Made by a program: the position numbers and the translations under genes. A DNA stretch of 24,891 nucleotides. It comes from Nemertoderma westbladi. Taxonomy: Eukaryota; Xenacoelomorpha; Nemertodermatida; Nemertodermatidae. The stretch lies in assembly GCA_032718475.1 (NCBI GenBank), contig JAUCBJ010003456.1:1-24891 (forward strand), written 5' to 3'. Positions 10,361-19,845 of this stretch are shown piece by piece; the first letter of the stretch is position 1; each line of letters begins with the position of its first letter. The notes beneath the pieces were generated by a model that was given only the letters and a program-made list of their open reading frames with translations, was not told the DNA's origin and ran no database searches.

Positions 10361-11185
10361 TCAGCCACCGACCTGAAAGCCAACTCTGAGTGTATGCGTT
10401 TGTTTTGTAAATTTTAAGAGTCATTCCTGAGTATTTATTTTATTCTATTAGATTTGATGTAATTATTACAGATTTTAAATTTGAAATACTTGCAACATTA
10501 CCTTTCAAACCAACAAACCACTATCAGGTTGAATAATAACTGCGGTGTGACTGGTACAATATTAGAGAGATACCGTTTACAAACATTTGTAGTTAATATT
10601 AAAAGTAAAATAAAAATTATGGTCGAGTAAAAAGTCCAACGTTCACATAACCAAGTCAAAAGACAAAAATAGATCTAAAGATATTATTATTATTTCAGTA
10701 TTCTAGAATATTAACCTTCATTAATTTATATGTTGGTTTAGAATGAGTTTTTGATTTCTATCTTTTGACTACATAGTGAGTAACTATTTGTTACATTTAT
10801 TAAATTAAATATTACTATATCAAGTTTCAATACATATATATTAGGCTGTTTTTCTCAGTCTGTTTGCAGGTCTAACTATATTGTGATCATTCATTCAGTC
10901 GACAGTATACATTCTACAGAAAGCTAGCTATACCTTGTTAAGTTTGTGTAAACATGTATAACTTGTATATTGCATGTTAAAATGAATCATATTATTTAAT
11001 TTTCCAGATGGTTTTTATGTAAAAAATATTATTTTAAAATTATATAAATTTGACTACTTTTCAGATGAGTGTTTCAATAGTATTTTCCAACGACCAACTT
11101 TATGAATAATACGCGGCTCGCCAACAAATTTAATGAATTCATATTATTTTTGGTGACAAGTTGAATGGATCGTAATATAACAAGC
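10361..11185. other. 3' flank of the secreted-protein gene, no further gene seen
   Basis: AT-rich DNA without frames of useful length. The first few hundred bases are likely the 3' untranslated region. Nothing else was recognised up to the hairpin at 11186. Confidence 0.4.
10609..10614 (+). promoter_or_regulatory. Possible poly(A) signal of the secreted-protein gene
   Basis: AATAAA lies about 250 bp after the stop at 10360 in an A-rich stretch. AATAAA is frequent by chance in DNA this AT-rich, so this is only a candidate. Confidence 0.3.
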
Positions 11186-11205
11186 TTGCCAGCGAGAGCT
11201 GGCAA
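11186..11205. repeat. Perfect 8-bp hairpin with GAGA tetraloop
   Basis: TTGCCAGC, then GAGA, then GCTGGCAA form a perfect 8-bp stem closed by a GNRA-type loop. It sits at the left border of the possible inverted-repeat element. No function is assigned. Confidence 0.8.
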
Positions 11206-11764
11206 TAATGGACGGATCCATTGCTATCAATATTGTTGTTGTAATAATTTACGCGCCTATGCAGGGCAGGACGCCTAATAACGAAAAACGCAAAGCGAAT
11301 CATTGGGCAAAGTACACAATAGTAGTATATTGTATTTAAAAAAAAACACTGTTTGTAAGAAATGTTTCTTCTCCTAAAATGTTAAACGAAATAAAGTGAA
11401 ATGCAGAAAGCATGTCCAATTGATGCTCCCTATGGGGTGTTGACAGAATTTTGATTGAGTGAATTCTACAATTATGATCAGTGATTGTAGAAATAATTTC
11501 ACTGTTGCTAGGCAACCAACAGGTCCCTCGCAACCAAAACCTTTCATACACAACTAGGTCCGATAATAAACCTATCATCAAAGTTTCATCCAATTCCATC
11601 AACATTAAGTGTAAGAATTTGTGTGTACTACAAATAAACAAACAAACACGTGTGATAAATAAGGACATCCATGATGGATCCGTCCAACATCCACGATGGA
11701 TCCGTCCAACATCCATGATGAATCCGTCCAACATCCATGGGGATGGATCCGTCTAATATAATTG
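11203..11764. mobile_element. Possible small non-autonomous element with short inverted ends
   Basis: The 11-mer GACGGATCCAT at 11211-11221 recurs inverted at 11743-11753, and weaker similarity (CAAT...) extends outward on both sides. The right end also holds a 22-bp tandem repeat carrying the same core. The interior has no transposase; the antisense frames at 11336-11734 show no known domain. A target-site duplication was not found, so the inverted ends could also derive from the tandem repeat alone. Confidence 0.35.
11665..11753. repeat. 22-bp tandem repeat, four copies
   Basis: The unit 'acatccatgatggatccgtc' plus 'ca' starts at 11665, 11687, 11709 and 11731, with the last copy altered by a short insertion. 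Each unit carries GGATCC or a one-base variant. Confidence 0.92.
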
Positions 11765-11765
11765 C

Positions 11766-12199
11766 GATCTCTGGAACAGATTCGCTTATACCGTTAAACA
11801 GTACTGTATTACTAAAATACTCCGTTTGATAATTGGCGCAAAACTTTAACGAGGTATTGCTTTTTTTTCTTACAAAAATAGGCTTTTATTTATACTAGAG
11901 ACGGGCCTAGCGGCCCGTGAAGCAAGTCGTAGGAGACAGTACGAATCAAGTAAAAGCTTTTTGTTCTGTCTGATAATCAATTAGTGTGAGGGTAGTCCCG
12001 GTGGTGTACGAAAAATTTTCTAGACAACTTTAAACTATAATTATTATGTAATTGATATAATTGATATAATTATTATTATTATTTCAATCCGGTATAAGGC
12101 CCCGACGGCTTTAATTAGTTAAAGGTTCGAAATGATTTAAATTTTAATAACTGTTATTCTTTGTTTTGTTTACCATAATGAAATTTAAGAATGAAACTT
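11766..12199. other. Intergenic stretch with a 7-bp GC-rich hairpin at 11901-11918
   Basis: ACGGGCC, loop TAGC, then GGCCCGT form a perfect GC-rich hairpin in AT-rich DNA, preceded by 'tttatttatactagag'. Such a motif may be part of a short interspersed or MITE-type repeat, but no borders could be set. 'GGTTCGAAATG' near 12123 looks like part of a tRNA B box, but no A box or tRNA fold accompanies it. Confidence 0.4.
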
Positions 12200-12311
12200 A
12201 AGATTTAAAAATGAAACTTATCCGAATACACCTACAACACAATGGATGCAATATCCCCTTTCTTTTGTCTATTCAATTCACAGTACCGTACAACCGAAAT
12301 CAGCCCCTGAC

Positions 12312-13173
12312 ATGGATGACAACAGTACCATTTGCCTCTCTGAAAGCATCCTCAAGCACGATCCGCCTCACAGATCCGCCAAATCCTTCTCCCTAGCTGG
12401 CGTCTCCATCTCCGAAGACGATATTGCTTCCCTGAACGCCAAAGGTTGGCTCACCGACAATATCATTGAAGCAGTAGCCCAATACCACATCAATATCCAC
12501 CATGCCAGAGATCGAGCGAAGGTTTTCACCACCCATTTCCTTACCAGGTTTCGTTCAAGTGGCTTTCAAGGTGTTATTAACTGGACCAATCCAAATGGAA
12601 TACCTGCTTTTCCCCATCCACGTTGGGGGAAACCACTGGACGCTTGCTATCCTATCTTTGCATCCACCCACACTCCAGTATTTCGATTCACTTGGGGGCC
12701 GTGGTGATGCAGCCATCGAAGATATCAAGTCATGGTTTATTCTCGAATGCCAACGTCGCAACTCACCCTGCTCCACCATTACCATCAAACCACATCTCAA
12801 ACGAGTTCAATTCAACAATCACCAGTGCGGTGTCTATGTCTCGAGGTTCATCGAGCTCTGTCTAGAGGGTTCATTAGGTCTCACCCGGGTCAATGATGGC
12901 ACCATCCAGCCCTACAGAGCACATCTCCAGCACCTTGTCTCCAGGAACTCGACCTGCATCCCTCCACTCTCTCCGCCCAGACCAACCGAACCCACTGCTG
13001 AATCACCCAGCTTCCACCACACTGAGCCCGACTTTGTATCTGGTCCCACCACCAATTCGCCACTCCAGTCATCTGGCCAACTGATTGGCGAGCCCTTAGT
13101 CCCTTCCTTTTGCTTGCAAGACCTGGAACCTGGCACCATACACAGCATCACCAGGGATACTCACTGCAACTAG
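12312..13173 (+). pseudogene. Ulp1 (C48) cysteine protease domain of the NeSL-like element, frameshifted
   Basis: The first part (from ATG 12312) reads VSISEDDIASLNAKGWLTDN, typical of the start of a Ulp1/SENP catalytic domain. After a one-base frameshift near 12590-12610 the domain continues with LLFPIHVGGNHWTLAIL (catalytic His), LQYFDSLGG (catalytic Asp) and VQFNNHQCGVYVSRF. In the last, the Cys (codon 12826-12828) is the nucleophile and the Gln six residues earlier matches the oxyanion-hole position. All four active-site positions are therefore kept. Ulp1 enzymes cut SUMO or related ubiquitin-like proteins. In the element it may process its own polyprotein or counter host SUMO marking, which is inference. 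The frame meets TAG at 13171-13173. Confidence 0.88.
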
Positions 13174-13725
13174 TCATCCGATCTTACCACCACCAATTTA
13201 CCCTACTCCCAGCATTCTGGCCAACCGGCCTGTGGATCGTCCACCATTTCATCTAGCCTGATAGATCAGGATCCAGACACAGTGCTTGTGCAAGATTCCA
13301 CCACCGAATTAACAAGCAACCAGTCTCCCGACATTACCACCACCGATGCACCACCTTGCCATTCTTCCAATCAATCAACCGATGAACTAGCCCAAACTAC
13401 TTCCAGCCGGCAAGAACTATGCCCCATCTGCAACACACCCTTTCACCGCAAATGGCTGGCTCACTGTAAGTCTTGCCTTGTCAAATTCCACGGTGCTTGT
13501 ACCGGGCTAACGAAAAAGAACTTCGAGCTAGACCCCAACATGTCTGCGAACTGGCCCTGCAAGACATGTCGTCATGTCCCCACATCACCCACCCCCCCCC
13601 CCCCCCCACCCTTTGGTACACAGCCAACAGTACCTCCACAACCCTGTCTAGATGATGTCTTCCGACAGGTATTCCATGTCCTTTCTCTCAACAAGACTCT
13701 TCCACGTATCCCCCGAGGTGCCTGA
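13174..13725 (+). pseudogene. PHD finger and Pro-rich linker of the NeSL-like element
   Basis: This is in the same frame as the protease segment, after its stop. The ATG at 13282 is only the first Met. CPICNTPF, HCKSC, KFHGACTG and PCKTC give C-x2-C-x11-C-x2-C-x4-H-x2-C-x19-C-x2-C, the C4HC3 spacing of a PHD finger. PHD fingers usually bind histone H3 tails. Here it could direct the element to certain chromatin or act as a nucleic-acid-binding zinc module, which is inference. A run of 16 C (13592-13607) encodes a Pro stretch. The segment ends at TGA 13723-13725 (probably a CGA Arg codon originally), and the same frame continues past it. Confidence 0.8.
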
Positions 13726-14215
13726 TCAAAAGCGTCATCCATTTACGTGAATCTATGTGAATCAGTGGTCCGGGAGAATACCCCACGAACATGGCTTAAT
13801 CTTCTGGCTTTCCCCTACAGCCTCAGGATCCCACAATCAACATCCAAGAAGCGTAGAGCCACTAAACCGTCAAACCAACAATCCCTAACAACCAAGGTCA
13901 AAATCCAGCTTGTTGAGTATGTTGAGTTGACCAACGACCCGACCCATCCAGAGTTGCCGGAACCCAGGAAACCCCACCAAAGGCCATCTACCAACTTGCC
14001 CAAATCCGTTGATGAAAAACTCGGTAAGCTCATCTCGATGAAGATAGTAGAAGGAAATGTTCGCGCCGCTGCCAGACTAGCTTCTTCCTCGGCAACCATA
14101 GCTCCCCACAACTCTGAAACGTTACACTCTCTCCAGAAACTGCACCCATCCCGTCCGCTCGACGACTTCGAGGGAGTACCAACCATTGAGGAGGCAGAAG
14201 CGCCTATCTCAACCC
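13726..14215 (+). pseudogene. Linker between PHD finger and RT of the NeSL-like element
   Basis: Continuing in the same frame after TGA 13723, this reads SIYVNLCESVVRENTPRTWL, then a basic Pro/Lys/Thr-rich stretch (SKKRRATK, a plausible nuclear signal) and NVRAAARLASSS. That last stretch resembles the helix just before the RT in related elements. A frameshift at about 14200-14215 moves the reading into the frame of the following RT (SQPEVVRSIFSFPNG). Confidence 0.65.
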
Positions 14216-16396
14216 GAAGTGGTCAGATCCATATTTTCGTTTCCAAATGGATCAGCAGCCGGGCCCAACAAGCTTCTCCCTCAAGTTCTAAAAGACCTTT
14301 GCTCATCCTCGGCAGGTGAAGCAGGCATGTGCTGTAGGAAAGCAGTAACCTCCATCGCCAATATAATAGTCAAGGGTTTAGTACCCAAAGATGTCTGCCC
14401 CTACCTCCATGGAGTGCGCCTCTGTGCTTTTAATAAACCCGAAGGTGGTATCAGACCTATTGCTGTGGGATGTACACTACGCCGTCTCGCTGCCAAGACA
14501 GCCTGCCGAATGGCAGCCAGCCATTCTGACTACAAACTTGCCCCTCATCAACTCGGTTTCGGGACACCCAGGGGGGCAGAGGCCGCAGTCCACTCTGCAA
14601 GGAGCTTCCTTGAGTGGTCCAACCACGAGGAACCTGTCGTGTTGGTAAAAGTCGACTTTGCGAATGCCTTTAATAGTGTACACCGAGGGCCTCTTTTACG
14701 GTCTGTTCTGGAAAATCTCCCACCACTGTATAACATAGCCTATCAGTCCTATGCCGCTCCTACATACCTATTCTATGGCAAGGAGATTATTAACTCAGAC
14801 AATGGCAGCCAGCAGGGTGATCCTTTGGCTTCCCTCTTCTTCAGCTCCGACATCCACGGGTTTGTAGACTCTTTAAACTGTATCTTCAATGTTTGGTTTC
14901 TTGACGATGGCTCCCTAGGTGGGTCTGCCCTTTCAGTTGCTGACAATTTGAAGACCATCATCAGTGAAGCAGCTAAGTTGGGTCTATCGATCAAACCCTC
15001 TAAATGCGAACTCATCTTCCACAAGGACTTTCCTGCGAGTTTGAAGGAATCCACCCTCGCCACATTTCAATCCATCACCCCAGGCATTAAACCATTTGAT
15101 TTCGAAGAATCCATCCTTCTAGGGGCACCACTTGGTGATAAGGCCTTGGAAACAGTCTTGGTGCAGAAACAGCTTGAACTATCTACCTTCGCTAGCCGTC
15201 TTCATCTACTTTCTGCACATGATGCCCTTTACCTTCTGAGACACTGTTTTGCAATCCCGAAGCTAATGTACACACTTAGATGTGCTCCATGCTTCACATC
15301 ACCACAGCTTGACATCTTCGATGAGACCATCAAAAAAGCTCTGGAAATCGCACTCAATATCCAGCTGGATGACATCACTTGGCGTCAAGCCTCTCTACCC
15401 ATCGCTCTTGGTGGCCTTGGGGTAAGGAGTACGAGGGACATCTCAATACCGGCCTTTTTGGCTTCGTTCTCAGGATGCGGTCCCCTACTCCAATCCCTTC
15501 TTCCACCACCGATCATCGAAGCACCCAACCACTGGTTCGACCAAGGCCTGAGAGCCCTTCCAACAGACTACGAAGTACCTATCAACCCCATATTCCAGAA
15601 AGCCTGGAGCAATCCATTGGATGTTACTGCCTCAAAGAAAATCCTCGATGGAGCGAAGTCCCCATCACACAAGGCACGCCTTCTAGCTTCAGTGGCAGAC
15701 CATGCAGGCGACTGGCTCCATGCCATCCCAATCTCATCTCTTGGTCTCCGCCTCGAGGACGACCAGCTCCGAGTAGGTGTAGCGCTGCGTCTCGGAGCCC
15801 CTATCAGCGTCGAGCATAACTGCCGTGGTTGTGGCGGTCTAGTAGACAGATGGGCCACCCATGGCCTCTCGTGTATCCACAATTATGGGAAATTCACCCG
15901 TCACGCAGAGGCCAATGATATAATCCATCGTGCCCTAACCTCTGCAGGAGTTGTTTCTACCCTCGAGCCGCGAGGTCTGTTCCACGATGGTAAGGTGCTG
16001 GACGGAATGACTCTTGCACCATGGGCCACAGGAAAACCTCTCGTGTGGGACTTCACATGCAGGGACACCCTGGCCGCGTCCCACCTTCCAGGCACTTCCT
16101 CTACAGCAGGTGCCGCTGCCGCATCTGCCGAATCTGCAAAATTAAGAAAATATACCGAGCTCCAGCACAACTACCACTTCACCACCATTGCTGTCGAGAC
16201 CCTAGGTGCTATCGGTAGCGAAGGAACACAAATCCTTCGAGAGATTGGCCGCCGCATCTCGCTAAAATCCGCTGAACCAAGGGCGACCACATTTCTCTTC
16301 CAGAGGTTGTCAATGGCCATTGTCCGGGGAAACGCCACCGCTGTGCTTGGTACCCTACCAGCCAAGGCAGACCTCAACGAGATCCTACTCCTCTAG
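14186..16396 (+). CDS. Reverse transcriptase with C-terminal restriction-like endonuclease, intact 736-codon frame
   Basis: RT blocks in order: SFPNGSAAGPNKL (18-30), GGIRPIAVGCTLRRL (87-101), HQLGFGTPRGAEAA (121-134), VLVKVDFANAFNSVHR with catalytic Asp157, GSQQGDPLASLFFS, and NVWFLDDGSLGG with Asp240-Asp241. FLDD replaces the commoner YADD/FADD. The thumb follows. A CCHC knuckle uses C546, C549, H559 and C563. The endonuclease core has LDG (D606), WDFT (D622) and AKLRKY (K652/K655), fitting the PD-(D/E)xK plan of R2/NeSL/CRE-type elements. The enzyme would nick a target and prime cDNA from it. The real start lies far upstream; the ATG at 14186 is just the first Met after the frameshift. TAG at 16394-16396 is followed by a short 3' region. 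Confidence 0.9.
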   Translation: MRRQKRLSQPEVVRSIFSFPNGSAAGPNKLLPQVLKDLCSSSAGEAGMCCRKAVTSIANIIVKGLVPKDVCPYLHGVRLCAFNKPEGGIRPIAVGCTLRRLAAKTACRMAASHSDYKLAPHQLGFGTPRGAEAAVHSARSFLEWSNHEEPVVLVKVDFANAFNSVHRGPLLRSVLENLPPLYNIAYQSYAAPTYLFYGKEIINSDNGSQQGDPLASLFFSSDIHGFVDSLNCIFNVWFLDDGSLGGSALSVADNLKTIISEAAKLGLSIKPSKCELIFHKDFPASLKESTLATFQSITPGIKPFDFEESILLGAPLGDKALETVLVQKQLELSTFASRLHLLSAHDALYLLRHCFAIPKLMYTLRCAPCFTSPQLDIFDETIKKALEIALNIQLDDITWRQASLPIALGGLGVRSTRDISIPAFLASFSGCGPLLQSLLPPPIIEAPNHWFDQGLRALPTDYEVPINPIFQKAWSNPLDVTASKKILDGAKSPSHKARLLASVADHAGDWLHAIPISSLGLRLEDDQLRVGVALRLGAPISVEHNCRGCGGLVDRWATHGLSCIHNYGKFTRHAEANDIIHRALTSAGVVSTLEPRGLFHDGKVLDGMTLAPWATGKPLVWDFTCRDTLAASHLPGTSSTAGAAAASAESAKLRKYTELQHNYHFTTIAVETLGAIGSEGTQILREIGRRISLKSAEPRATTFLFQRLSMAIVRGNATAVLGTLPAKADLNEILLL

Positions 16397-16604
16397 AGCC
16401 AACTACATCCGACCCCAGCTCAGCCTTCCACTAAATCCAATTTAGACCCCAACTTACCAACTATTGATTTATCAATGGATTCGATTACCTACGAACTGTA
16501 CCTAACTGAGTTTGTATTTATGTGATGCTATCAATGAGTCATTCGTTATATCAATATTAATTAAATTAATAGATAGTCTTTAGTGCTCTACCATAAAAAA
16601 AAAA
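16397..16604 (+). other. 3' untranslated region and A10 tail of the NeSL-like element
   Basis: AT-rich sequence follows the stop and ends in ten A at 16595-16604, after which the background resumes. The tail marks the likely 3' junction. No U2, 5S, spliced-leader or rRNA gene sequence was recognised beside it, so the insertion target is unknown. Confidence 0.6.
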
Positions 16605-18156
16605 TTATTATGTTGTAATCATCTAATGAATTATAAAAGCTGTTGTGATTATAGAAGATAGAGAGCAAGCAGTTAGCGAAATGATTATTTTATTCTATCG
16701 GATAGAGTAGTCGGAGTCTCAGAGAGGAGTCAAGGTGTCAATTGATTAATAATAATAACAGCAGTTGTCATAAATTCAATACAATCACGCACAAGAAGTG
16801 ATAAGACAAATTCGTTCTTATTTTTGTAATAAGTAAAACAAGTTGAGATGTTTCAATGTAAACCGCGATTAACAATTTACATTGTTCAATGTAAACCACG
16901 ATATTAATTAAATATAACAATTATATTATTATTATAACAGATTTTTATATTTCAAACAATAATGTTAGCCTTATGGAGAATCATTTTGAGGCTGAGTAAA
17001 TATTCAGCCTTATAAGCATACAGCCTCCACAGTATTAATGTTGGCACAAAGATTTCAAAGTAAAACAATAATGCGATGAGAGAATAGTACAATATATATA
17101 TATATGTTTATTGACAGATATTTTGAGTGAAATAACCAGGTACAAATACAAATAATCCTGAGAAGGGTAATTACATACAATGTAAACAAAACAATAAATG
17201 TCCATTAAGAATAATAATACAGGCACTTAATGAAAAGAAAATTTAAATACTATGTAAGATATAACAGGTGTTAGTAGTGTACAGAGATATAGATAATAAA
17301 GCATTTCCTAATTTAACTAAACATCTCTTGAATCTTGTAACAATAAGCACATAAGCTAAACAATTTCACTTTAGGGCAACTGAATAGATCATGGAAATAG
17401 TTATAATTATCAAAACCAAAATTAGACCTAAATACACTGTGTAGCCAACACACTGTATAACTAACAGTCATTTAGCTTGCACGCCAATTAATTAACATAG
17501 CAAGGATGTATTGGGAAGAGTTATTCAGCTGAGACAGTAATAGGCAGCTAAACCAGTTAATGTTTGGTCACTGTCTGGGTTGTATAGTAGAGTGATAATA
17601 AAACTTGGCACAGACAATACTTCTTTGTTAGTTGCCCTTCCTATTGAATGCATTACCAGGCCATCTCTATACATTTTTCATGAGTACCAGCTGGTGTTTT
17701 ATCATTGCGCCTATGGCAATTTTCGTGTTTTGGGGCTATTTTTCGAAATAAAACAAGTTGAGATGTAAATAAGGGTTGGGTCGTCTCCCTCATTTAAGAG
17801 AATATAGTCTGGATTCCGATCGATTTCTACCTTAACCTTATTATCACTGGGGGGGGGAGGGGGATCGGCCCCTTCCTATTTTTTTAATTGCTGTATCTAC
17901 ATTGCTGCAACCACATTATGTACCTGCCCAATTTTTTACGAGAATTAGTCACTTTTAATGGCTCATCTGTTGCAAAAAACGGTGTTGCAATTAGATTTCT
18001 ACTTTTCGATGTGGGTGCTACCTCAAAATTCTGTCACAATCAGAATTTTTTTGAAAGGTCATTTGTGAGTTCGTAATTATTTATGCTGGGGCTTTTTTTA
18101 TTGATTCTGATTCGTATGGAGCAATATACTACTCTATATAAGTATCTAGGTGTAGT
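16605..18156. other. Long non-coding stretch with short repeats
   Basis: No frame with a recognisable product (62-63-codon frames at 17035, 17580 and 17888 are unremarkable). It holds a 9-bp hairpin TTTACATTG/CAATGTAAA at 16876-16895, with a third copy of the arm at 16854-16862. It also holds an exact 18-bp direct repeat, TAAAACAAGTTGAGATGT, at 16834-16851 and 17749-17766, a short TA tract near 17093-17104, and a G-rich run at 17850-17865. Confidence 0.5.
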
Positions 18157-18571
18157 GGTACGTCATTTTGGAGCACCAAAATTAGGGCGAGGAACTTCAA
18201 ATTTTCAAAATTACGATATTCAGAAAATACATCAACGTTTTCATTTCAACCCATTTTTATAAGTTCTCTGAACTGCTGAATCGATTGAAAGTAATATTGA
18301 AGCCTCAAGTCTTAGTGGTACGTCATTAGTGGTACATCAAAATTAGGACATGGTACTTTTTCAAAATTAGAATAAGTGCCACTCCGTAATTTTGGTGCAC
18401 CAAAAATGACGAACCACGCTTCAGGCTTCTATATTACTTTAAATCGGTTCAGCAGTCCAGAAAACCTATATATGTGCGTTGGAATTTCAACTTTGGTGTA
18501 TTTTCCGAATCTCGTATTTTTCAATATTTGAAGTGCCTCGCCCACTTCTTAGGTGCACGAAAAATAGCATC
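18157..18571. repeat. Long imperfect inverted repeat (fold-back), arms about 205 bp
   Basis: The two halves are reverse complements around a centre near 18364. Examples are 'ggcgaggaacttcaa' at 18186 against 'gaagtgcctcgcc' at 18531, 'gaaagtaatattgaagcct' against 'aggcttctatattacttt', and 'tagtggtacgtcatt' against 'aatgacgaaccac'. Arms differ by scattered substitutions and small gaps. No coding sequence lies inside. It could be a fold-back or hairpin MITE, and its transcript would form a long double-stranded hairpin. Confidence 0.85.
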
Positions 18572-18738
18572 CAGTTCAATTTTCGGAAATGCAATATAAT
18601 CACATTCGATTCAGCGTAGTGAAAAACCTTCTAATGCTAGCCAACAATGCCACATTATTAGTTTTTAGAATATCTAACGATACAGATAGATGAGATGATA
18701 CACACCCCGCTCTGTCTATACTGGATGCTCCTCTACCA

Positions 18739-19686
18739 GTGTTATGTAACAACAATGATAACAACAATGTTAAAGTCATTGCTGGTGATCTGAATGTGCA
18801 AATTGGCCCAGAAGACATCAAGGGTTACACCTATAACACCAGTTCTAACAGAAATGGTTACTTACTTTTATACGTAATGGAAGAATGTGAATTGATACCA
18901 ACAAACAACACATTCGAAAAGAGTAAGGGGAAGCTATGGACCTTTCAATACCCTAATGGAACCAAAGCACAACTGGAATACATCCTTATAAACAAAAAGT
19001 GGAGAAACAGCATGATCAACTGCGAGGCATACAGCTCGTTCAACCTAATTGGTTCGGACCACAGAATTGTGACTGGGAGAAACGCAGAACTGACAATGCA
19101 GTAAAGAATGCTTACACAGTAGAAGTTCAAAACCGCTTTGAAGCACTTCAGTCAATGGATGAAGACCAGGACCACCGATTCAATATACCAGAATATAATA
19201 AAAGCCCACAAGGAATCGGCTAAGAGGCATATCCCCCAGAAACCCAAACGAAAACAGTATGTGCCATGGCAAAACTCTGAGATTACTTGTAAGAGAGAAG
19301 ATCTTAAGATAGCCTACAAAGTAAAAACTGAACAACCAACAACCGAAAACATTAACAAGGTTGAAAAAGCTAAGGACGATCTTAAATTGGCCTACAACAT
19401 CAGACAGGAAAAGTACATACAGGATAAAATTGAAGCAATTACAACTGCTCACATACAGCAACAATCAAGACTTACCTGGTAAACTGTAAATGAGGTATCT
19501 GGTCGGAATAATTGTTCAAAGGGGCGCATAAAAGCCGATAGTCCTGAAGAACGTGTTGGGAAGTGGAAAATCACTTCAGCAACTTGCCTGGGCAGCCACC
19601 AAACATCGAGGTCAGCCCCACAATGAAAATATATGTCAAGACACTACCTATAGAAACAGGGGACTTCACACCTGCCGAACTCCAAC
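18739..19686 (+). mobile_element. RTE family B fragment: endonuclease C-terminal half to start of RT (broken)
   Basis: The fragment begins in the APE-type endonuclease (VKVIAGDLNVQIG with the GDLN active-site block; LIGSDHRIV with the SDH block). It continues through the Lys/Gln-rich linker (EKAKDDLKLAYNIRQEKYIQ) and ends in LPIETGDFTPAELQ, the start of the RT region. Frame changes lie near 19070, 19180 and 19570, and a TAA at 19480-19482 replaces a sense codon. The homology stops abruptly where a reversed family A 3' end begins. The 5' part of the endonuclease is missing. Confidence 0.85.
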
Positions 19687-19845
19687 TAGTACTACTACTA
19701 CTACTAGGATCGGCATGCTGCATTGCAGCTGCATTTTTAAAAATGCTGTGCCTGCTTGTCGACATTATTGCACCACCATAACTTCCTATCACCCATGACA
19801 TTTGCTAGATCATCCACATCTTCAAGGCCAGTGTCAGTGTCTTCT
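19687..19845 (-). mobile_element. RTE family A 3'-end fragment joined to family B
   Basis: The minus strand reads AAAATGCAGCTGCAATGCAG and CATGCCGATCCTAGTAGTAG, with five or so TAG/GTA units, matching 3595-3730. It is 5'-truncated near 19840. The tail abuts the family B coding sequence directly, within an ACTAGTAC context. Confidence 0.85.

Larger units (their letters stand above)
12200..16604 (+). mobile_element. NeSL-like non-LTR retrotransposon: Ulp1 protease, PHD finger, RT, restriction-like endonuclease
   Basis: One ancestral frame of about 1360 codons (about 12312-16396) carries, in order, a Ulp1-type cysteine protease, a PHD finger, a reverse transcriptase, a CCHC knuckle and a PD-(D/E)xK-like endonuclease. 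An AT-rich 3' untranslated region and a ten-A tail follow. An N-terminal cysteine protease with a C-terminal restriction-like endonuclease is the hallmark of NeSL-1 of nematodes, so the NeSL group is the best assignment, made from architecture rather than phylogeny. The frame has four lesions: frameshifts near 12590-12610 and 14200-14215, and stops at 13171-13173 and 13723-13725. Base composition is much richer in G and C than the flanks. The exact 5' end and target-site duplication were not found. Confidence 0.85.

Noticed and set aside
12110-12135. tRNA B-box-like GGTTCGAAATG
   Set aside because: No A box, acceptor stem or anticodon arm could be built around it.
15568-16170. Minus-strand frames of 104 and 89 codons
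   Set aside because: They are shadows of the intact RT-endonuclease frame on the plus strand.
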